Shown here: positions 6,870 to 13,613 of the stretch, one piece after another
Layout of the letters: each line of letters starts with the position of its first letter
Numbering within the stretch: the first letter of the stretch is position 1
Origin: a bacterium
Lineage (GTDB): Bacteria; UBA9089; CG2-30-40-21; SBAY01
DNA: 25,630 nt
Direction: 5' to 3'
Assembly: GCA_040757115.1 (NCBI GenBank)
Contig: JBFLYA010000034.1
Span: 1 to 25,630 of the forward strand
Made by a program: the position numbers and the translations under genes
The notes under the pieces: generated by a model
What the model saw: only the letters and a program-made list of their open reading frames with translations
The model's database searches: none
Told to the model about the DNA's origin: nothing

Positions 6870-7985
6870 ATGAAATATATCTGGCAATGTTCGTTATGGC
6901 CGAAATTGACCTGGGATAGTGATGCTCTTGTGTTTTTATTGGGACAAGCAAGGTTTGCCCAGGGGGCTCTTCTTGGACGCATCAAAGGCCTTGGTTTTAA
7001 GTTGGGAGAAGAGGCTCAGGCGGATATCCTTACGGAAGAAACCATTAAAACTGCCGCCATTGAAGGGGAGCAATTAAATCCTCAAATGGTGCGTTCATCA
7101 GTTGCTAGACATTTAGGATTACGAATGGCAGGTTTGATTCCATCTACCCGACCTATAGACGGATTAGTTGAGGTTATTTTAGATGCGACACAAGGGTATG
7201 ATAAAAGTCTTTCTGCGGACAGGCTAAAAGGATGGCAAGCGGCATTATTTCCATCAGGCTACTCTGGTTTTCATAACATCCAGATTGGGCAATGGCGTAA
7301 AGAAGGGCTTATGCGCGTAGTATCCAGTCCGGTAGAACGAGAGAAAATTCATTTTGAAGCACCTCCAGGCGAAATGGTAGAGGCTGAAATGCAGAAGTTT
7401 CTCCACTGGTGGGAATCAAGTCTTAAAACCACAGATGGTATTTTACGTGCGGGCATTGCACATTTTTATTTTGTTACCATCCATCCGTTCGAGGATGGTA
7501 ATGGCCGTATTGCCCGCGCATTGACAGATATGGCGCTTGCTCAGGACGAAAAACTTAAGCTCCGTTATTACAGCCTTTCGTCTCAGATTATGGAAGAAAG
7601 GGATGGGTATTATGATATTCTCGAAAAATGTTCAAAGGCAGACAGTACTGATGTGACCAAATGGCTTGTGTGGTTCTTAGGATGTTTCCAGCGAGCCATT
7701 AAAAGGTCCAATAAGATTATCGGCAATGTATTAACAAAGGCAGAGTTTTGGCATCAGCACGCTCAAACTGAACTTAACGAACGCCAAAAAAAGGTTATAA
7801 ACCGTATCCTGGAAGTTGGACAGGAAAACTTTACCGGTGGACTAACCACGCGTAAATATGTGAGTATGGCAAAGGTTAGCCGTGCAACAGCATTTCGTGA
7901 AATTGCAGATATGCTTGAGAAAAAAATATTGCAACCGCTGCCAGGGAAAGGACGCAGTGTTCACTACGATTTGGTGTGGCCATAG
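6870..7985 (+). CDS. Fic-family AMP transferase with DUF4172 and C-terminal wHTH
   Basis: This 371-residue protein combines an N-terminal DUF4172-like region (YIWQCSLWPKLTW), a Fic core and a C-terminal winged helix (about 300-371; RQKKVINRILE, then SRATAFREIADMLEKKILQPL). The catalytic loop is HPFEDGNGR at 205-213, matching the HPFxxGNGR motif, so His205 is intact. The inhibitory motif TAAIEG (61-66) matches [S/T]xxxE[G/N] and precedes the core, marking a class II, self-inhibited Fic. Such enzymes transfer AMP to protein side chains; the target cannot be read from sequence. Its own promoter, the palindrome before it and the DNA-binding domain suggest autoregulation. No partner antitoxin gene is seen. 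Confidence 0.9.
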   Translation: MKYIWQCSLWPKLTWDSDALVFLLGQARFAQGALLGRIKGLGFKLGEEAQADILTEETIKTAAIEGEQLNPQMVRSSVARHLGLRMAGLIPSTRPIDGLVEVILDATQGYDKSLSADRLKGWQAALFPSGYSGFHNIQIGQWRKEGLMRVVSSPVEREKIHFEAPPGEMVEAEMQKFLHWWESSLKTTDGILRAGIAHFYFVTIHPFEDGNGRIARALTDMALAQDEKLKLRYYSLSSQIMEERDGYYDILEKCSKADSTDVTKWLVWFLGCFQRAIKRSNKIIGNVLTKAEFWHQHAQTELNERQKKVINRILEVGQENFTGGLTTRKYVSMAKVSRATAFREIADMLEKKILQPLPGKGRSVHYDLVWP

Positions 7986-8029
7986 GAATAAACATTGCAG
8001 TAAAAATGTAATAAAGGGATTATTAATAG

Positions 8030-8354
8030 GTAACTATTCAGCCACAGATGGACACGGCTGAAACACTGAAAATTCGTGAATCGTGTCCGGTATCCGTGTC
8101 CGTAGTCAGGCTGAAGGGTTCTTCTGAAAATCGGGACTCGGGAAGGCTGGTAGCCGCACGACCCATGCTCTGCATGGGTGCCCCGAGCCTGATTTCACCT
8201 GTGCCAGTGGAAGAGATTTCCACCCCCTTAATCCCCCGCCAGCGGGGGACAACCTGCCTCTGACCTCTATCTTCTGCCCTCTGCCTTCTGACCTCTGCCT
8301 TCTGCCCTCTGTCTTCTGCTATTTATCCGTGTTAATCTGTGGTTGAATAATTAC
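8030..8354. mobile_element. MITE-like element, 325 bp, compound
   Basis: The left end GTAACTATTCAGCCACAGAT and the reverse complement of the right end (GTAATTATTCAACCACAGAT) match at 18 of 20 positions. Inside are a perfect hairpin ACCCATGCTCTGCATGGGT, a CCCCCGCC-AGCGGGGG palindrome that also occurs at about 13474-13490, and a purine/pyrimidine tandem tract. The flanks ATTAATAG and TGGAATAG agree at 5 of 8 positions, which may be a decayed target duplication. The mixed contents suggest several small repeats nested in one element. Confidence 0.55.
8255..8322 (+). repeat. Tandem CCTCTGCCTTCTG-type tract
   Basis: About 68 bases of imperfect 6-7-base units (CCTCTG, CCTTCTG, ACCTCTG) lie inside the larger element. 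The array is degenerate, so the copy number is only approximate. Confidence 0.7.
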
Positions 8355-8443
8355 TGGAATAGTTACCATATTTTTTCTTCGTGGTCTTCGTGCCCTTCGT
8401 GGTTTACCTTAACTGCACAGGTCGAAATTTTCCTTTTGATTTT

Positions 8444-8704
8444 TTATGGATTTTTCAATACTTTATTATGAACTCCAATCTTTCTTAAAATTATAGTATC
8501 ATTTTCAATTTGAAATGTCATTCTATATTTAACAGTAACATATGCCTCCCATTTATCTCTGGTGCCCTTAATCTTATGAATCTGCAAAGAAGGATGTTTA
8601 AGATTAGTTGCCAAAAAAACAATTTGTTTATCTGCCACCTTCTTTATCTCTTTAGGCAAAGCCTTATAATCTTCCTTAAAAGGTTCTGGAATTCTCAATC
8701 TCAT
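8444..8704 (-). CDS. RelE/ParE-superfamily toxin
   Basis: This 86-residue protein has the RelE/ParE layout: an N-terminal helix pair (PFKEDYKALPKEIKKVADKQIVFL), then HPSLQIHKIKGTRDKWEAYVTVKYRMTFQIENDTIILRKIGVH. The KIKG, W-EAYV and YRMTF strands and the terminal IGVH-x-LV-like strand are characteristic of this fold, which includes mRNA interferases and gyrase poisons. Which activity applies cannot be judged. It starts within the stop of the upstream antitoxin gene (ATGA, 4-base overlap), so the two are translationally coupled. Confidence 0.82.
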   Translation of the reverse strand: MRLRIPEPFKEDYKALPKEIKKVADKQIVFLATNLKHPSLQIHKIKGTRDKWEAYVTVKYRMTFQIENDTIILRKIGVHNKVLKNP

Positions 8705-8943
8705 TTATTTAACCACTCTAAAGCCTGATTTGGGGCATCAAAATCACAGTATCTGCCTTCATGAAGTGCCATATCAACCAGTTTTTCTCCCTTTTGCCAT
8801 TCTTCTGTCCAAAAATATGCTTGTTCGGGCTCAGTTGTTTTAAACCTTAAAAAATGGATGAAATCTACCACCTCACAAACAGCATAATCGGGCAATCTTT
8901 CTAATTCTTTCAATATCTCTTTTTGGGCAACACTTTCTACCAT
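8701..8943 (-). CDS. Antitoxin partner, DUF2281-like
   Basis: This 80-residue acidic protein precedes the RelE-like toxin. Its N-terminal half (ILKELERLPDYAVCEVVDFIHFLRFK) matches the LP-x-EVxDFIxFL pattern of small DUF2281-type antitoxins; the rest (TEEWQKGEKLVDMALHEGRYCDFDAP) is a likely toxin-wrapping tail. AAAGGGGGG lies six bases before the ATG. A GAGCTCT/AGAGCTC inverted repeat 26-51 bases upstream is a candidate operator. Family assignment is by pattern only. Confidence 0.7.
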   Translation of the reverse strand: MVESVAQKEILKELERLPDYAVCEVVDFIHFLRFKTTEPEQAYFWTEEWQKGEKLVDMALHEGRYCDFDAPNQALEWLNK

Positions 8944-8949
8944 ATTTAA

Positions 8950-9116
8950 CCCCCCTTTACTGTTAAATGAGCTCTCTCAACATCTCCAGAGCTCGGATTT
9001 GACTGAAGTTTAAACCACCCGTTCTTGTATCTTCCCCCCAATTTTTACCTTCACAACATCACCGATTTCTGATTTATTCCAGGGCACCTTCCTTTTACCT
9101 ACAAGGGAATAATGCA
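8950..9116 (-). pseudogene. Possible decayed ORF fragment between antitoxin and protease
   Basis: On the minus strand a stop-free frame reads HYSLVGKRKVPWNKSEIGD, then VVKVKIGGKIQERVV, and after a one-base shift KLQSNPSSGDVERAHLTVKGG, ending just before the antitoxin start. The composition looks protein-like and spans two frames, which suggests a frameshifted remnant, but I recognise no family and chance is possible. Confidence 0.25.
8969..8994 (-). promoter_or_regulatory. Candidate operator of the relE-like module
   Basis: GAGCTCT and AGAGCTC flank a 12-base centre in the leader of the antitoxin gene. Antitoxin or complex binding to such palindromes is usual for type II modules. No clear promoter hexamers were recognised around it, so this is tentative. 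Confidence 0.35.
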
Positions 9117-9132
9117 CCCTTTTATATCAACC

Positions 9133-9366
9133 TTACCTATCCATTTGTTGAGAAAGCTCTCCAACTGATTTATCTGCACGCCTCAGTCTGCTTACCTCAA
9201 GCCCCGTAACTTCTACATCCTTATCCAACAAGATGGTCATAGAGGCTCCGGTGTCAGCCAAAAAACTGATTTCTTCTGTAACCCCAATCGTTTCTGAATA
9301 TATCACTGCATCAACAAAAGGGGCTATTGGCTTAAACGAGTAATCAAAGTATCCTTCTATCCTCAT
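9133..9366 (-). CDS. Retropepsin-like aspartyl protease domain, probably truncated
   Basis: This 77-residue product contains FLADTGASMTIL (about residues 35-46), the D-T-G-A active-site motif of retropepsin-like proteases after a hydrophobic strand, followed by SRLRRADKSVGEL, where family members continue into a glycine-rich flap and a second half. That second half is missing: the frame ends about 15 residues later and the sequence beyond has stops. A retropepsin acts as a dimer of ~100-residue units, so this product may be inactive. It overlaps the upstream DUF5678 gene by four bases (ATGA), indicating a shared mRNA. Confidence 0.65.
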   Translation of the reverse strand: MRIEGYFDYSFKPIAPFVDAVIYSETIGVTEEISFLADTGASMTILLDKDVEVTGLEVSRLRRADKSVGELSQQMDR

Positions 9367-9614
9367 AGAATCAACTCAATTCCCTTCCTGCTTACATATT
9401 TAATTAAAGGTTTCTCACGCTTTAGTTTGGCGGGTATTCTATCTTTAAGCTCCTCTAAATTGGAAGCATCAGCAACTATCTTTTTATTCCAGATAGCTAC
9501 GAATTCCTCAGGATACCCCTTTACTAATTCCTGATAATTTTTTAGAAACCATTCACGGTCTCTTCTACCTTTCTCAAACATCTTTCTATAAAGCCTATTC
9601 TGAGATACTGACAT
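9363..9614 (-). CDS. DUF5678-family small protein
   Basis: An 83-residue product is predicted from the ATG at 9614, chosen because AGAGGTG lies six bases before it; a GTG nine bases upstream opens the same frame without a ribosome site. The core is RDREWFLKNYQELVKGYPEEFVAIWN, then KKIVADASNLEELKDRIP, the pattern of DUF5678, a small domain of unknown function often encoded beside retropepsin-like proteases. It is the first gene of a two-gene operon driven by the promoter at 9797-9825. The arrangement resembles a toxin-antitoxin module, but no such activity is established. Confidence 0.7.
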   Translation of the reverse strand: MSVSQNRLYRKMFEKGRRDREWFLKNYQELVKGYPEEFVAIWNKKIVADASNLEELKDRIPAKLKREKPLIKYVSRKGIELIL

Positions 9615-9841
9615 TATTTTCACCTCTCAAATCATACAGACTCTTTGACTTCGTGACATTTCACACCAGCAGAACATCTCTCCTTTGATGCAAAATTGAT
9701 AGGTGACTTATCCAACTTCCTCCTTTTCTGAAACTGATAGAAATTTGCTTTTTGAGTATTTCGGATGTTACCTTCACTTTTGCCCATTATGAAAATATTT
9801 TACCAAAATCTTTCCCTATTGTCAACAAAAATTCTCGACCT
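9615..9841 (-). promoter_or_regulatory. Promoter (9797-9825) and long leader of the DUF5678 operon
   Basis: On the minus strand TTGACA (complement of 9820-9825), a 17-base spacer and TAAAAT (complement of 9797-9802) form a strong promoter about 180 bases upstream of the gene. The stretch 9737-9834 is clearly similar to 16433-16528, the promoter region of mazEF, including the TTGAC-17-TAAAAT arrangement and the sequence GGTAAAAT. The insertion sequence begins just beyond the -35 box. Confidence 0.7.
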
Positions 9842-10005
9842 TGTTATTTAAGAATTAAAAGTGAAGCGTTTTTAGTGGATTTAAGAATTAAAAGTGAACA
9901 CTTATGAAGAGCCGATATTCTCCCTTGCTGAATAGTTACCCCATAGATAAACAAGTCAATCGAATCTTTTTTCTTTTAGATTAAATGTCAATGAGAAGTT
10001 TGACA

Positions 10006-10202
10006 AAACTTATCCACATTCCGAAGCCTTGCTGGAATTCAAATCAAAAGCAAGTTAAGTGAAGTCCGTACCATCAATCGTCCACTACTACTTAAGCCTC
10101 CTGGAACTCCTTAACTAGCTCCAGGCTATTACCACCAAACGCCTATTAGGACTTCACTCTTACCCATGCTTAATTCCCAGGCTGAGGATTGTGGATAAGT
10201 TT
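10006..10202 (+). ncRNA. Candidate structured RNA inside the insertion sequence
   Basis: Segments pair in nested order. AAACTTATCCACA (10006-10018) pairs perfectly with TGTGGATAAGTTT (10190-10202). AGCCT and GGAATT (near 10025-10039) pair with AATTCC and AGGCT (near 10171-10182). AGTGAAGTCC (10058-10067) pairs with GGACTTCACT (10149-10158). CCTGGA pairs with TCCAGG in a terminal hairpin near 10094-10126. Such an ordered set of stems in AT-rich DNA is unlikely by chance. It may be a leader RNA, a transposase-binding region or a nested palindromic element. The strand is uncertain. Confidence 0.5.
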
Positions 10203-10361
10203 CCCACCATAGCTTTAATGACCGGAAGTTAGGACTTATTTAGCCTAAGATTAGATAATGAATGACATTTTATCATCTTAGAGATGAATGACTTAGTTGG
10301 ACTGTCCATTAACTTATCCATAAGAGCATCAATTGCCTCACACTATCTACCATCTTAGCTC

Positions 10362-10390
10362 TTTACCAAGGACTCTATATCTGCTATAAT
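10362..10390 (+). promoter_or_regulatory. Promoter of the transposase gene
   Basis: TTTACC (10362-10367), 17 bases, TATAAT (10385-10390); a second TATAAT overlaps at 10395-10400. AAGGAGG at 10411-10417 lies eight bases before the start codon, an unusually strong ribosome site for a transposase. Confidence 0.6.
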
Positions 10391-10425
10391 TTAATATAAT
10401 CTAAAACAAAAAGGAGGTTTTTGAT

Positions 10426-11682
10426 ATGGCACAATTGCATAAGAAATTCACGGATAATGAGGTCAAAGAACTAATTGAACGCTATCTAAAAAAGGAACTT
10501 GGAAGAAGGTATCTTCAGAAAATTCTGGATATTGGTAAGGTAAGATTCTTTGCCTTAATAAAAAATTATCGTAATGCCCCTGATTTATTTTCAATTCAAT
10601 ATGCCAGAAAGATTAAAACTCGAAAGATACAGCCAGGCATTGAAGAAAATATCATCAAAGAGCTAAAGATTGAAAAAGAGCTTATTGACAATAAAGAGGT
10701 GCCTCTTAAATCTTATAACTATACCTATATCAAAGACCGGTTAGAGACTGAGTATCAACAAAAGGTCTCCTTGCCTACCATTATCAATAGAGCTAAAAAC
10801 AATGGTTTCTATTTGGAAAAGAAACCTAAAAAATCAACCCATGACCGTCAAGTATTAACCAATTATGCAGGGGAATTGATTCAACACGATTGCTCTTATC
10901 ATTTATGGTCGCCTCCAGCTAAAGAAAAATGGTATCTCATAACTTCTTTGGATGACTTTAGTCGCTTTATACTTTATGCTGCTCTACTAAAAAAAGAAAC
11001 ATCCTGGGCTCATATTCTTGCGGCTCAAACCGTTATCCTACAGTATGGTTCGCCTCTGTCTTACTATGTAGATAACCATTCTATCTTTAGATTTGTCCAG
11101 GAAAGAGATTCCCTCTATCGTAAACATCACCTTCTCACCGATGAAGTAGACCCTCAGTGGAAACAAGTCATGAACGATTGTAATGTCAAGGTAACCTATG
11201 CCTCATCTCCTCAAGCCAAAGGTAAAATCGAAAGACCTTATGCTTGGCTACAGGATAGACTTGTCCGAACCTGTGTTAGAGAAAATGTAACTGATATAAA
11301 AATCGCACAACACCTTCTTCTGAAAGAACTTCATAGATATAACTACCGCCAGATACATTCAACCACTCAAGAAGTCCCTTATCTTAGATTTCAAAATGCC
11401 TTAAAAAACAAACAGTCCCTCTTCAGAGACTTTAAAGTCAAACTGCCTTATTTATCTGTTAAAGATATTTTCTGCTTGAGAATTAACAGAACTGTAGATG
11501 CTTACAGAAAAATCTCCATTAATAACTTACAAATTAAAGTTAATGCTAACCCAAGAGAAACTGTAAATCTTCGTATCTCTCCCATAGATAACGATATATT
11601 AGAAATCAGATTCTGGTGTAATGATAAACTTATCGATGCCCAACGAATCAAACATACTGACCTTAAAAGTGTTCACTTTTAA
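10426..11682 (+). CDS. DDE transposase with integrase (rve-type) catalytic core
   Basis: This 418-residue protein has an N-terminal helix-turn-helix region (KKFTDNEVKELIERYLKKEL, roughly 6-50) and an rve-type core. Candidate catalytic residues are Asp155 in LIQHDCSYH, Asp216 in YYVDNHSIF and Glu269 in PQAKGKIERPYAW, giving a DDE triad with the usual 50-60-residue final spacing. The C-terminal region is basic and probably binds the repeated end boxes. The frame is intact and complete, so the element may be active. The IS family is not assigned; IS481 or ISNCY-like groups are candidates. The gene ends inside the right-hand end boxes. Confidence 0.88.
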   Translation: MAQLHKKFTDNEVKELIERYLKKELGRRYLQKILDIGKVRFFALIKNYRNAPDLFSIQYARKIKTRKIQPGIEENIIKELKIEKELIDNKEVPLKSYNYTYIKDRLETEYQQKVSLPTIINRAKNNGFYLEKKPKKSTHDRQVLTNYAGELIQHDCSYHLWSPPAKEKWYLITSLDDFSRFILYAALLKKETSWAHILAAQTVILQYGSPLSYYVDNHSIFRFVQERDSLYRKHHLLTDEVDPQWKQVMNDCNVKVTYASSPQAKGKIERPYAWLQDRLVRTCVRENVTDIKIAQHLLLKELHRYNYRQIHSTTQEVPYLRFQNALKNKQSLFRDFKVKLPYLSVKDIFCLRINRTVDAYRKISINNLQIKVNANPRETVNLRISPIDNDILEIRFWCNDKLIDAQRIKHTDLKSVHF

Positions 11683-11721
11683 ATCTTAAATTTAACAAAA
11701 GTGTTCACTTTTAAATTTTAG

Positions 11722-12450
11722 CTAACAGTGTTTTTTTTCAATCTCTTTAGTCAGGATAATTGCCTCCGCAATTTCCCGCATCGACTTACGCATATTCATT
11801 GATTGATGTTGAATTCTTCGATACGCCTCTTCTTCTGAAAGCCGCCGTTCTTTCATCAGAATACCTTTGGCTTTTTCTACCAGTTTTCTGGTCTCCAATT
11901 CTTCCTGAATAATTTTAGTTTTAACCATCAAATTGGCATTTTCAATAGCTACTGCAGATTGATTTGCTACAGTGGTCAGGGTATCAATTTCACTTTTGGT
12001 GAATTTATGGGGGGTGGAGGTATAACTGGTCAAAGCTCCAATTACCTTTCCTTTAACACACAAAGGAACGCAAACTAAAGAAACCAACCCTTCTTTTTTA
12101 GCCATCTCTTTATATTTATAATCTTTTTCTTTAGTTACATCAAGCACGGTTATAGGCCTATTTTCTTTAACTACCTTGCCAGCAATTCCTTCTCCTATTT
12201 TTAGATTTGGTTTTTGATTATATGCCTCATAAAACTCCTTACTAATAGAATGAGTTGCTCGGATAACTAATTCTTGCTTTTCTTCATCCAAAAGCATTAA
12301 AGAGCATATTTTGGAAGACATTACTTCTGCGGTCACAGTGGTGATAAGACGGAGGATATCCTCTAAATAAAGGTTAGAGACAATCGCCTCACTTACCTTA
12401 GAGACAGCCTTTAATCGTTTAGCATAAGATAGTTTTGATGGACTTTCCAT
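11722..12450 (-). CDS. GAF-ANTAR transcription antitermination regulator
   Basis: This 242-residue protein has an N-terminal GAF sensor domain (about 20-175: LEDILRLITTVTAEVM, GEGIAGKVVKENRPITVLDV, VCVPLCVKGKVIGAL), a short helical linker, and a C-terminal ANTAR domain (about 188-236: LVEKAKGILMKERRLSEEEAYRRIQ, then MNMRKSMREIAEAIIL). ANTAR domains bind RNA with two hexaloop hairpins and prevent termination. A matching RNA lies upstream of the glutamate synthase gene at 18467-18520. The gene follows nadE by 52 bases on the same strand and probably shares its mRNA. The final Cys codon and stop come from the terminus of the adjoining insertion sequence; the ANTAR helices themselves are complete. 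Confidence 0.92.
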   Translation of the reverse strand: MESPSKLSYAKRLKAVSKVSEAIVSNLYLEDILRLITTVTAEVMSSKICSLMLLDEEKQELVIRATHSISKEFYEAYNQKPNLKIGEGIAGKVVKENRPITVLDVTKEKDYKYKEMAKKEGLVSLVCVPLCVKGKVIGALTSYTSTPHKFTKSEIDTLTTVANQSAVAIENANLMVKTKIIQEELETRKLVEKAKGILMKERRLSEEEAYRRIQHQSMNMRKSMREIAEAIILTKEIEKKHC

Positions 12451-12502
12451 TTAAGATTTACTTCCTTTCACCAGTAGGAACGCTCTCTCTCGTCAAACGA
12501 AA

Positions 12503-13237
12503 CTACTTCTCAAATATAGGTGGTAACATCCTTTTATGCTGGGAGGTTTCGATTAACCTCTTGACATTAGTAACAATATCCGGTTGAAAATTTAGAGGCT
12601 CACCAGACTCTAATGCTCTAAGTATTTTATCCAGATTTTCGTAGGTAATACCTAATTCCCCTTCATCTGTCTGTCCTTCCCATAATCCCGCTGTCGGCAC
12701 TCGGGTTAGAATCTCTTCTGGAATATCCAGTTCTTTAGCCAATTCTCTAACTTCTGTCTTTAACAATCCACCAATGGGCAGAATATCTACGCCACCATCC
12801 CCATATTTGGTAAAATAACCAACCATAATCTCGGATTTATTGCCGGTTCCTGCAACCAGATAGTTAAGACAATTAGCCACATAGTAAAGAGTCATCATCC
12901 TCAATCGTGGCTTGAGGTTAGCTAAAGATAGTTTATTATCTTCAGGCATACCAGCACCTTCTAATGCTCTTGTTATTGTTTGGTAGATAGCGTCTAATTC
13001 TATCCTTTTGGTTTTAATCTTCAGTCTTTGGGCTATCAATCTGGCGTGGTCTTCATCTGTGCTGGAACTGAAACAGGGCATTATTAACCCCAGAACATTA
13101 TCTCCCACAGCCTTTTTTGATAGAGTCGCTGTGACTGCCGAATCAATTCCACCACTCAATCCTACAACGATGCCTTGAGCACCTGCCTTTTCTACTTCAA
13201 TCTTAATCCATTTGCTTATTTCGTCTGATAGTATCAT
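12503..13237 (-). CDS. nadE: NH3-dependent NAD+ synthetase
   Basis: This 244-residue N-type ATP pyrophosphatase amidates deamido-NAD to NAD at the last step of NAD synthesis. The PP-loop SGGIDSA is at residues 28-34. Other family blocks are AGTGNKSEIMVGYFTKYGD, GGVDILPIGGLLKTEVRELA and VPTAGLWEGQTDEGELG. There is no N-terminal glutaminase domain, so free ammonia is the nitrogen donor, fitting a neighbourhood of ammonia-assimilation genes. AAAGGGGG precedes the ATG. The GAF-ANTAR gene follows closely. Confidence 0.95.
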   Translation of the reverse strand: MILSDEISKWIKIEVEKAGAQGIVVGLSGGIDSAVTATLSKKAVGDNVLGLIMPCFSSSTDEDHARLIAQRLKIKTKRIELDAIYQTITRALEGAGMPEDNKLSLANLKPRLRMMTLYYVANCLNYLVAGTGNKSEIMVGYFTKYGDGGVDILPIGGLLKTEVRELAKELDIPEEILTRVPTAGLWEGQTDEGELGITYENLDKILRALESGEPLNFQPDIVTNVKRLIETSQHKRMLPPIFEK

Positions 13238-13375
13238 TTTTTCCCCCTTTCCCCTGAAAATAGCGAATTAGTGAATTAGAGATTAGCGAATTAGTATAGT
13301 ATCCACAGACTCGTATCCTCTGGTGTAGAACAGATATTCCCCCTTAATAAAGGGGGTTAGGGGGTTGTTCTTCCA

Positions 13376-13431
13376 TTATTTTCATCCCCCTTTGTGAGCC
13401 GCAGACTCATGACCCTTTCTCCTGAAAATAA
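13376..13431 (+). repeat. Dispersed TGAACC-type repeat, copy 2
   Basis: ATTTTCATCCC, TTTGTGAGCC, GACTCATGACC and TTTCTCCTGAAAAT appear in the same order as in the copies at 113-165 (inverted) and 13541-13595. The palindrome centre has changed to TGAGCC...GACTCA with compensating outer pairs. Confidence 0.7.
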
Positions 13432-13540
13432 TCCGCAGATTTCGTAGATTACACAGATTTTTATTTTTTTATCTCCCCGCTGGCGGGGGATTAAGGGGTT
13501 AGGGGATTCTTTTATTCCCGAATCCCGAGCCCCGAGTCCC

Positions 13541-13595
13541 TTAATTTTCATTATCCTTTGTGAACCAACGGTTCATGCCTATTTCCCTTGAAAAG
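13541..13595 (+). repeat. Dispersed TGAACC-type repeat, copy 3
   Basis: TTTTCATTATCC, TTTGTGAACC, CGGTTCATGCC and TTTCCCTTGAAAA follow the same block order. The centre GAACC-AAC-GGTTC is a perfect 5-bp stem with a 3-nt loop. It lies 110 bases from copy 2 in direct orientation. Confidence 0.7.
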
Positions 13596-13613
13596 CAATG
13601 GTAATTTTCGCTT

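Larger units (their letters stand above)
7986..8443. other. Repeat-rich intergenic region
   Basis: This 458-base stretch has only overlapping open frames on both strands that I read as chance. It holds the inverted-repeat element 8030-8354, a tandem CTTCTG/CCTCTG tract, and a phrase (CTTCGTGGTCTTCGTGCCC, near 8379-8397) that recurs in related form near 18585-18595. An ACAGGTCGAAATT motif near 8407 recurs near 16605. A motif GAATAGTTACC at 8357-8367 is a further end of the MITE family. Confidence 0.6.
9906..10425 (+). other. Non-coding 5' region of the insertion sequence
   Basis: About 520 bases lie between the left end and the transposase gene without a credible reading frame. They contain a MITE-type end GCTGAATAGTTACC (9927-9940), a ~200-nt region of nested complementary segments (10006-10202), imperfect direct repeats (GAATGACATTTTATCATC and GATGAATGACTTAG, about 10259-10296), and the transposase promoter. 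Confidence 0.6.
9842..11727 (+). mobile_element. Complete insertion sequence with two-box inverted ends
   Basis: Both ends carry two copies of a ~20-base box with core TTAAAAGTGAA, spaced about 33 bases: on the left at 9848-9868 and 9881-9902, on the right (inverted) at 11667-11690 and 11699-11722. The outermost bases are TGTTA on both ends, which fixes the limits at about 9842 and 11727. Inside lie a 500-base structured leader and one DDE transposase gene. No target duplication is obvious. The family was not identified; repeated end boxes recall IS21 or Mu-like ends, but there is no IstB gene. Confidence 0.75.
13238..13613. other. Repeat-filled intergenic region
   Basis: A frame across 13357-13551 is not accepted as a gene because it runs through repeats. 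The region holds a direct repeat TTAGCGAATTAG/TTAGTGAATTAG cluster (13260-13295), a CCCCCTT-AATA-AAGGGGG hairpin (13339-13355), two copies of the TGAACC-type repeat, a CCCCGC-TGG-CGGGG palindrome near 13474-13490, and a CCCGAGCCCCGAGTCCC phrase related to one near 8130. It lies between the nucleotidyltransferase gene and nadE. Confidence 0.6.

Noticed and set aside
8038-8263. Overlapping open frames on both strands inside the 8030-8354 element
   Set aside because: Both follow hairpins and tandem repeats; neither has a ribosome site or recognisable motif.
10006-10202. Known guide-RNA type (omega RNA/HEARO) association
   Set aside because: Those accompany IscB/TnpB-type nucleases; the gene here is a DDE transposase with no HNH or RuvC motif.
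13357-13551. 64-codon minus-strand frame
   Set aside because: It spans a dispersed repeat copy and G/C palindromes found elsewhere; read as chance.
13238-13613. CRISPR array
   Set aside because: Repeats are few, diverged and irregularly spaced; no unique spacers of constant length and no cas genes.
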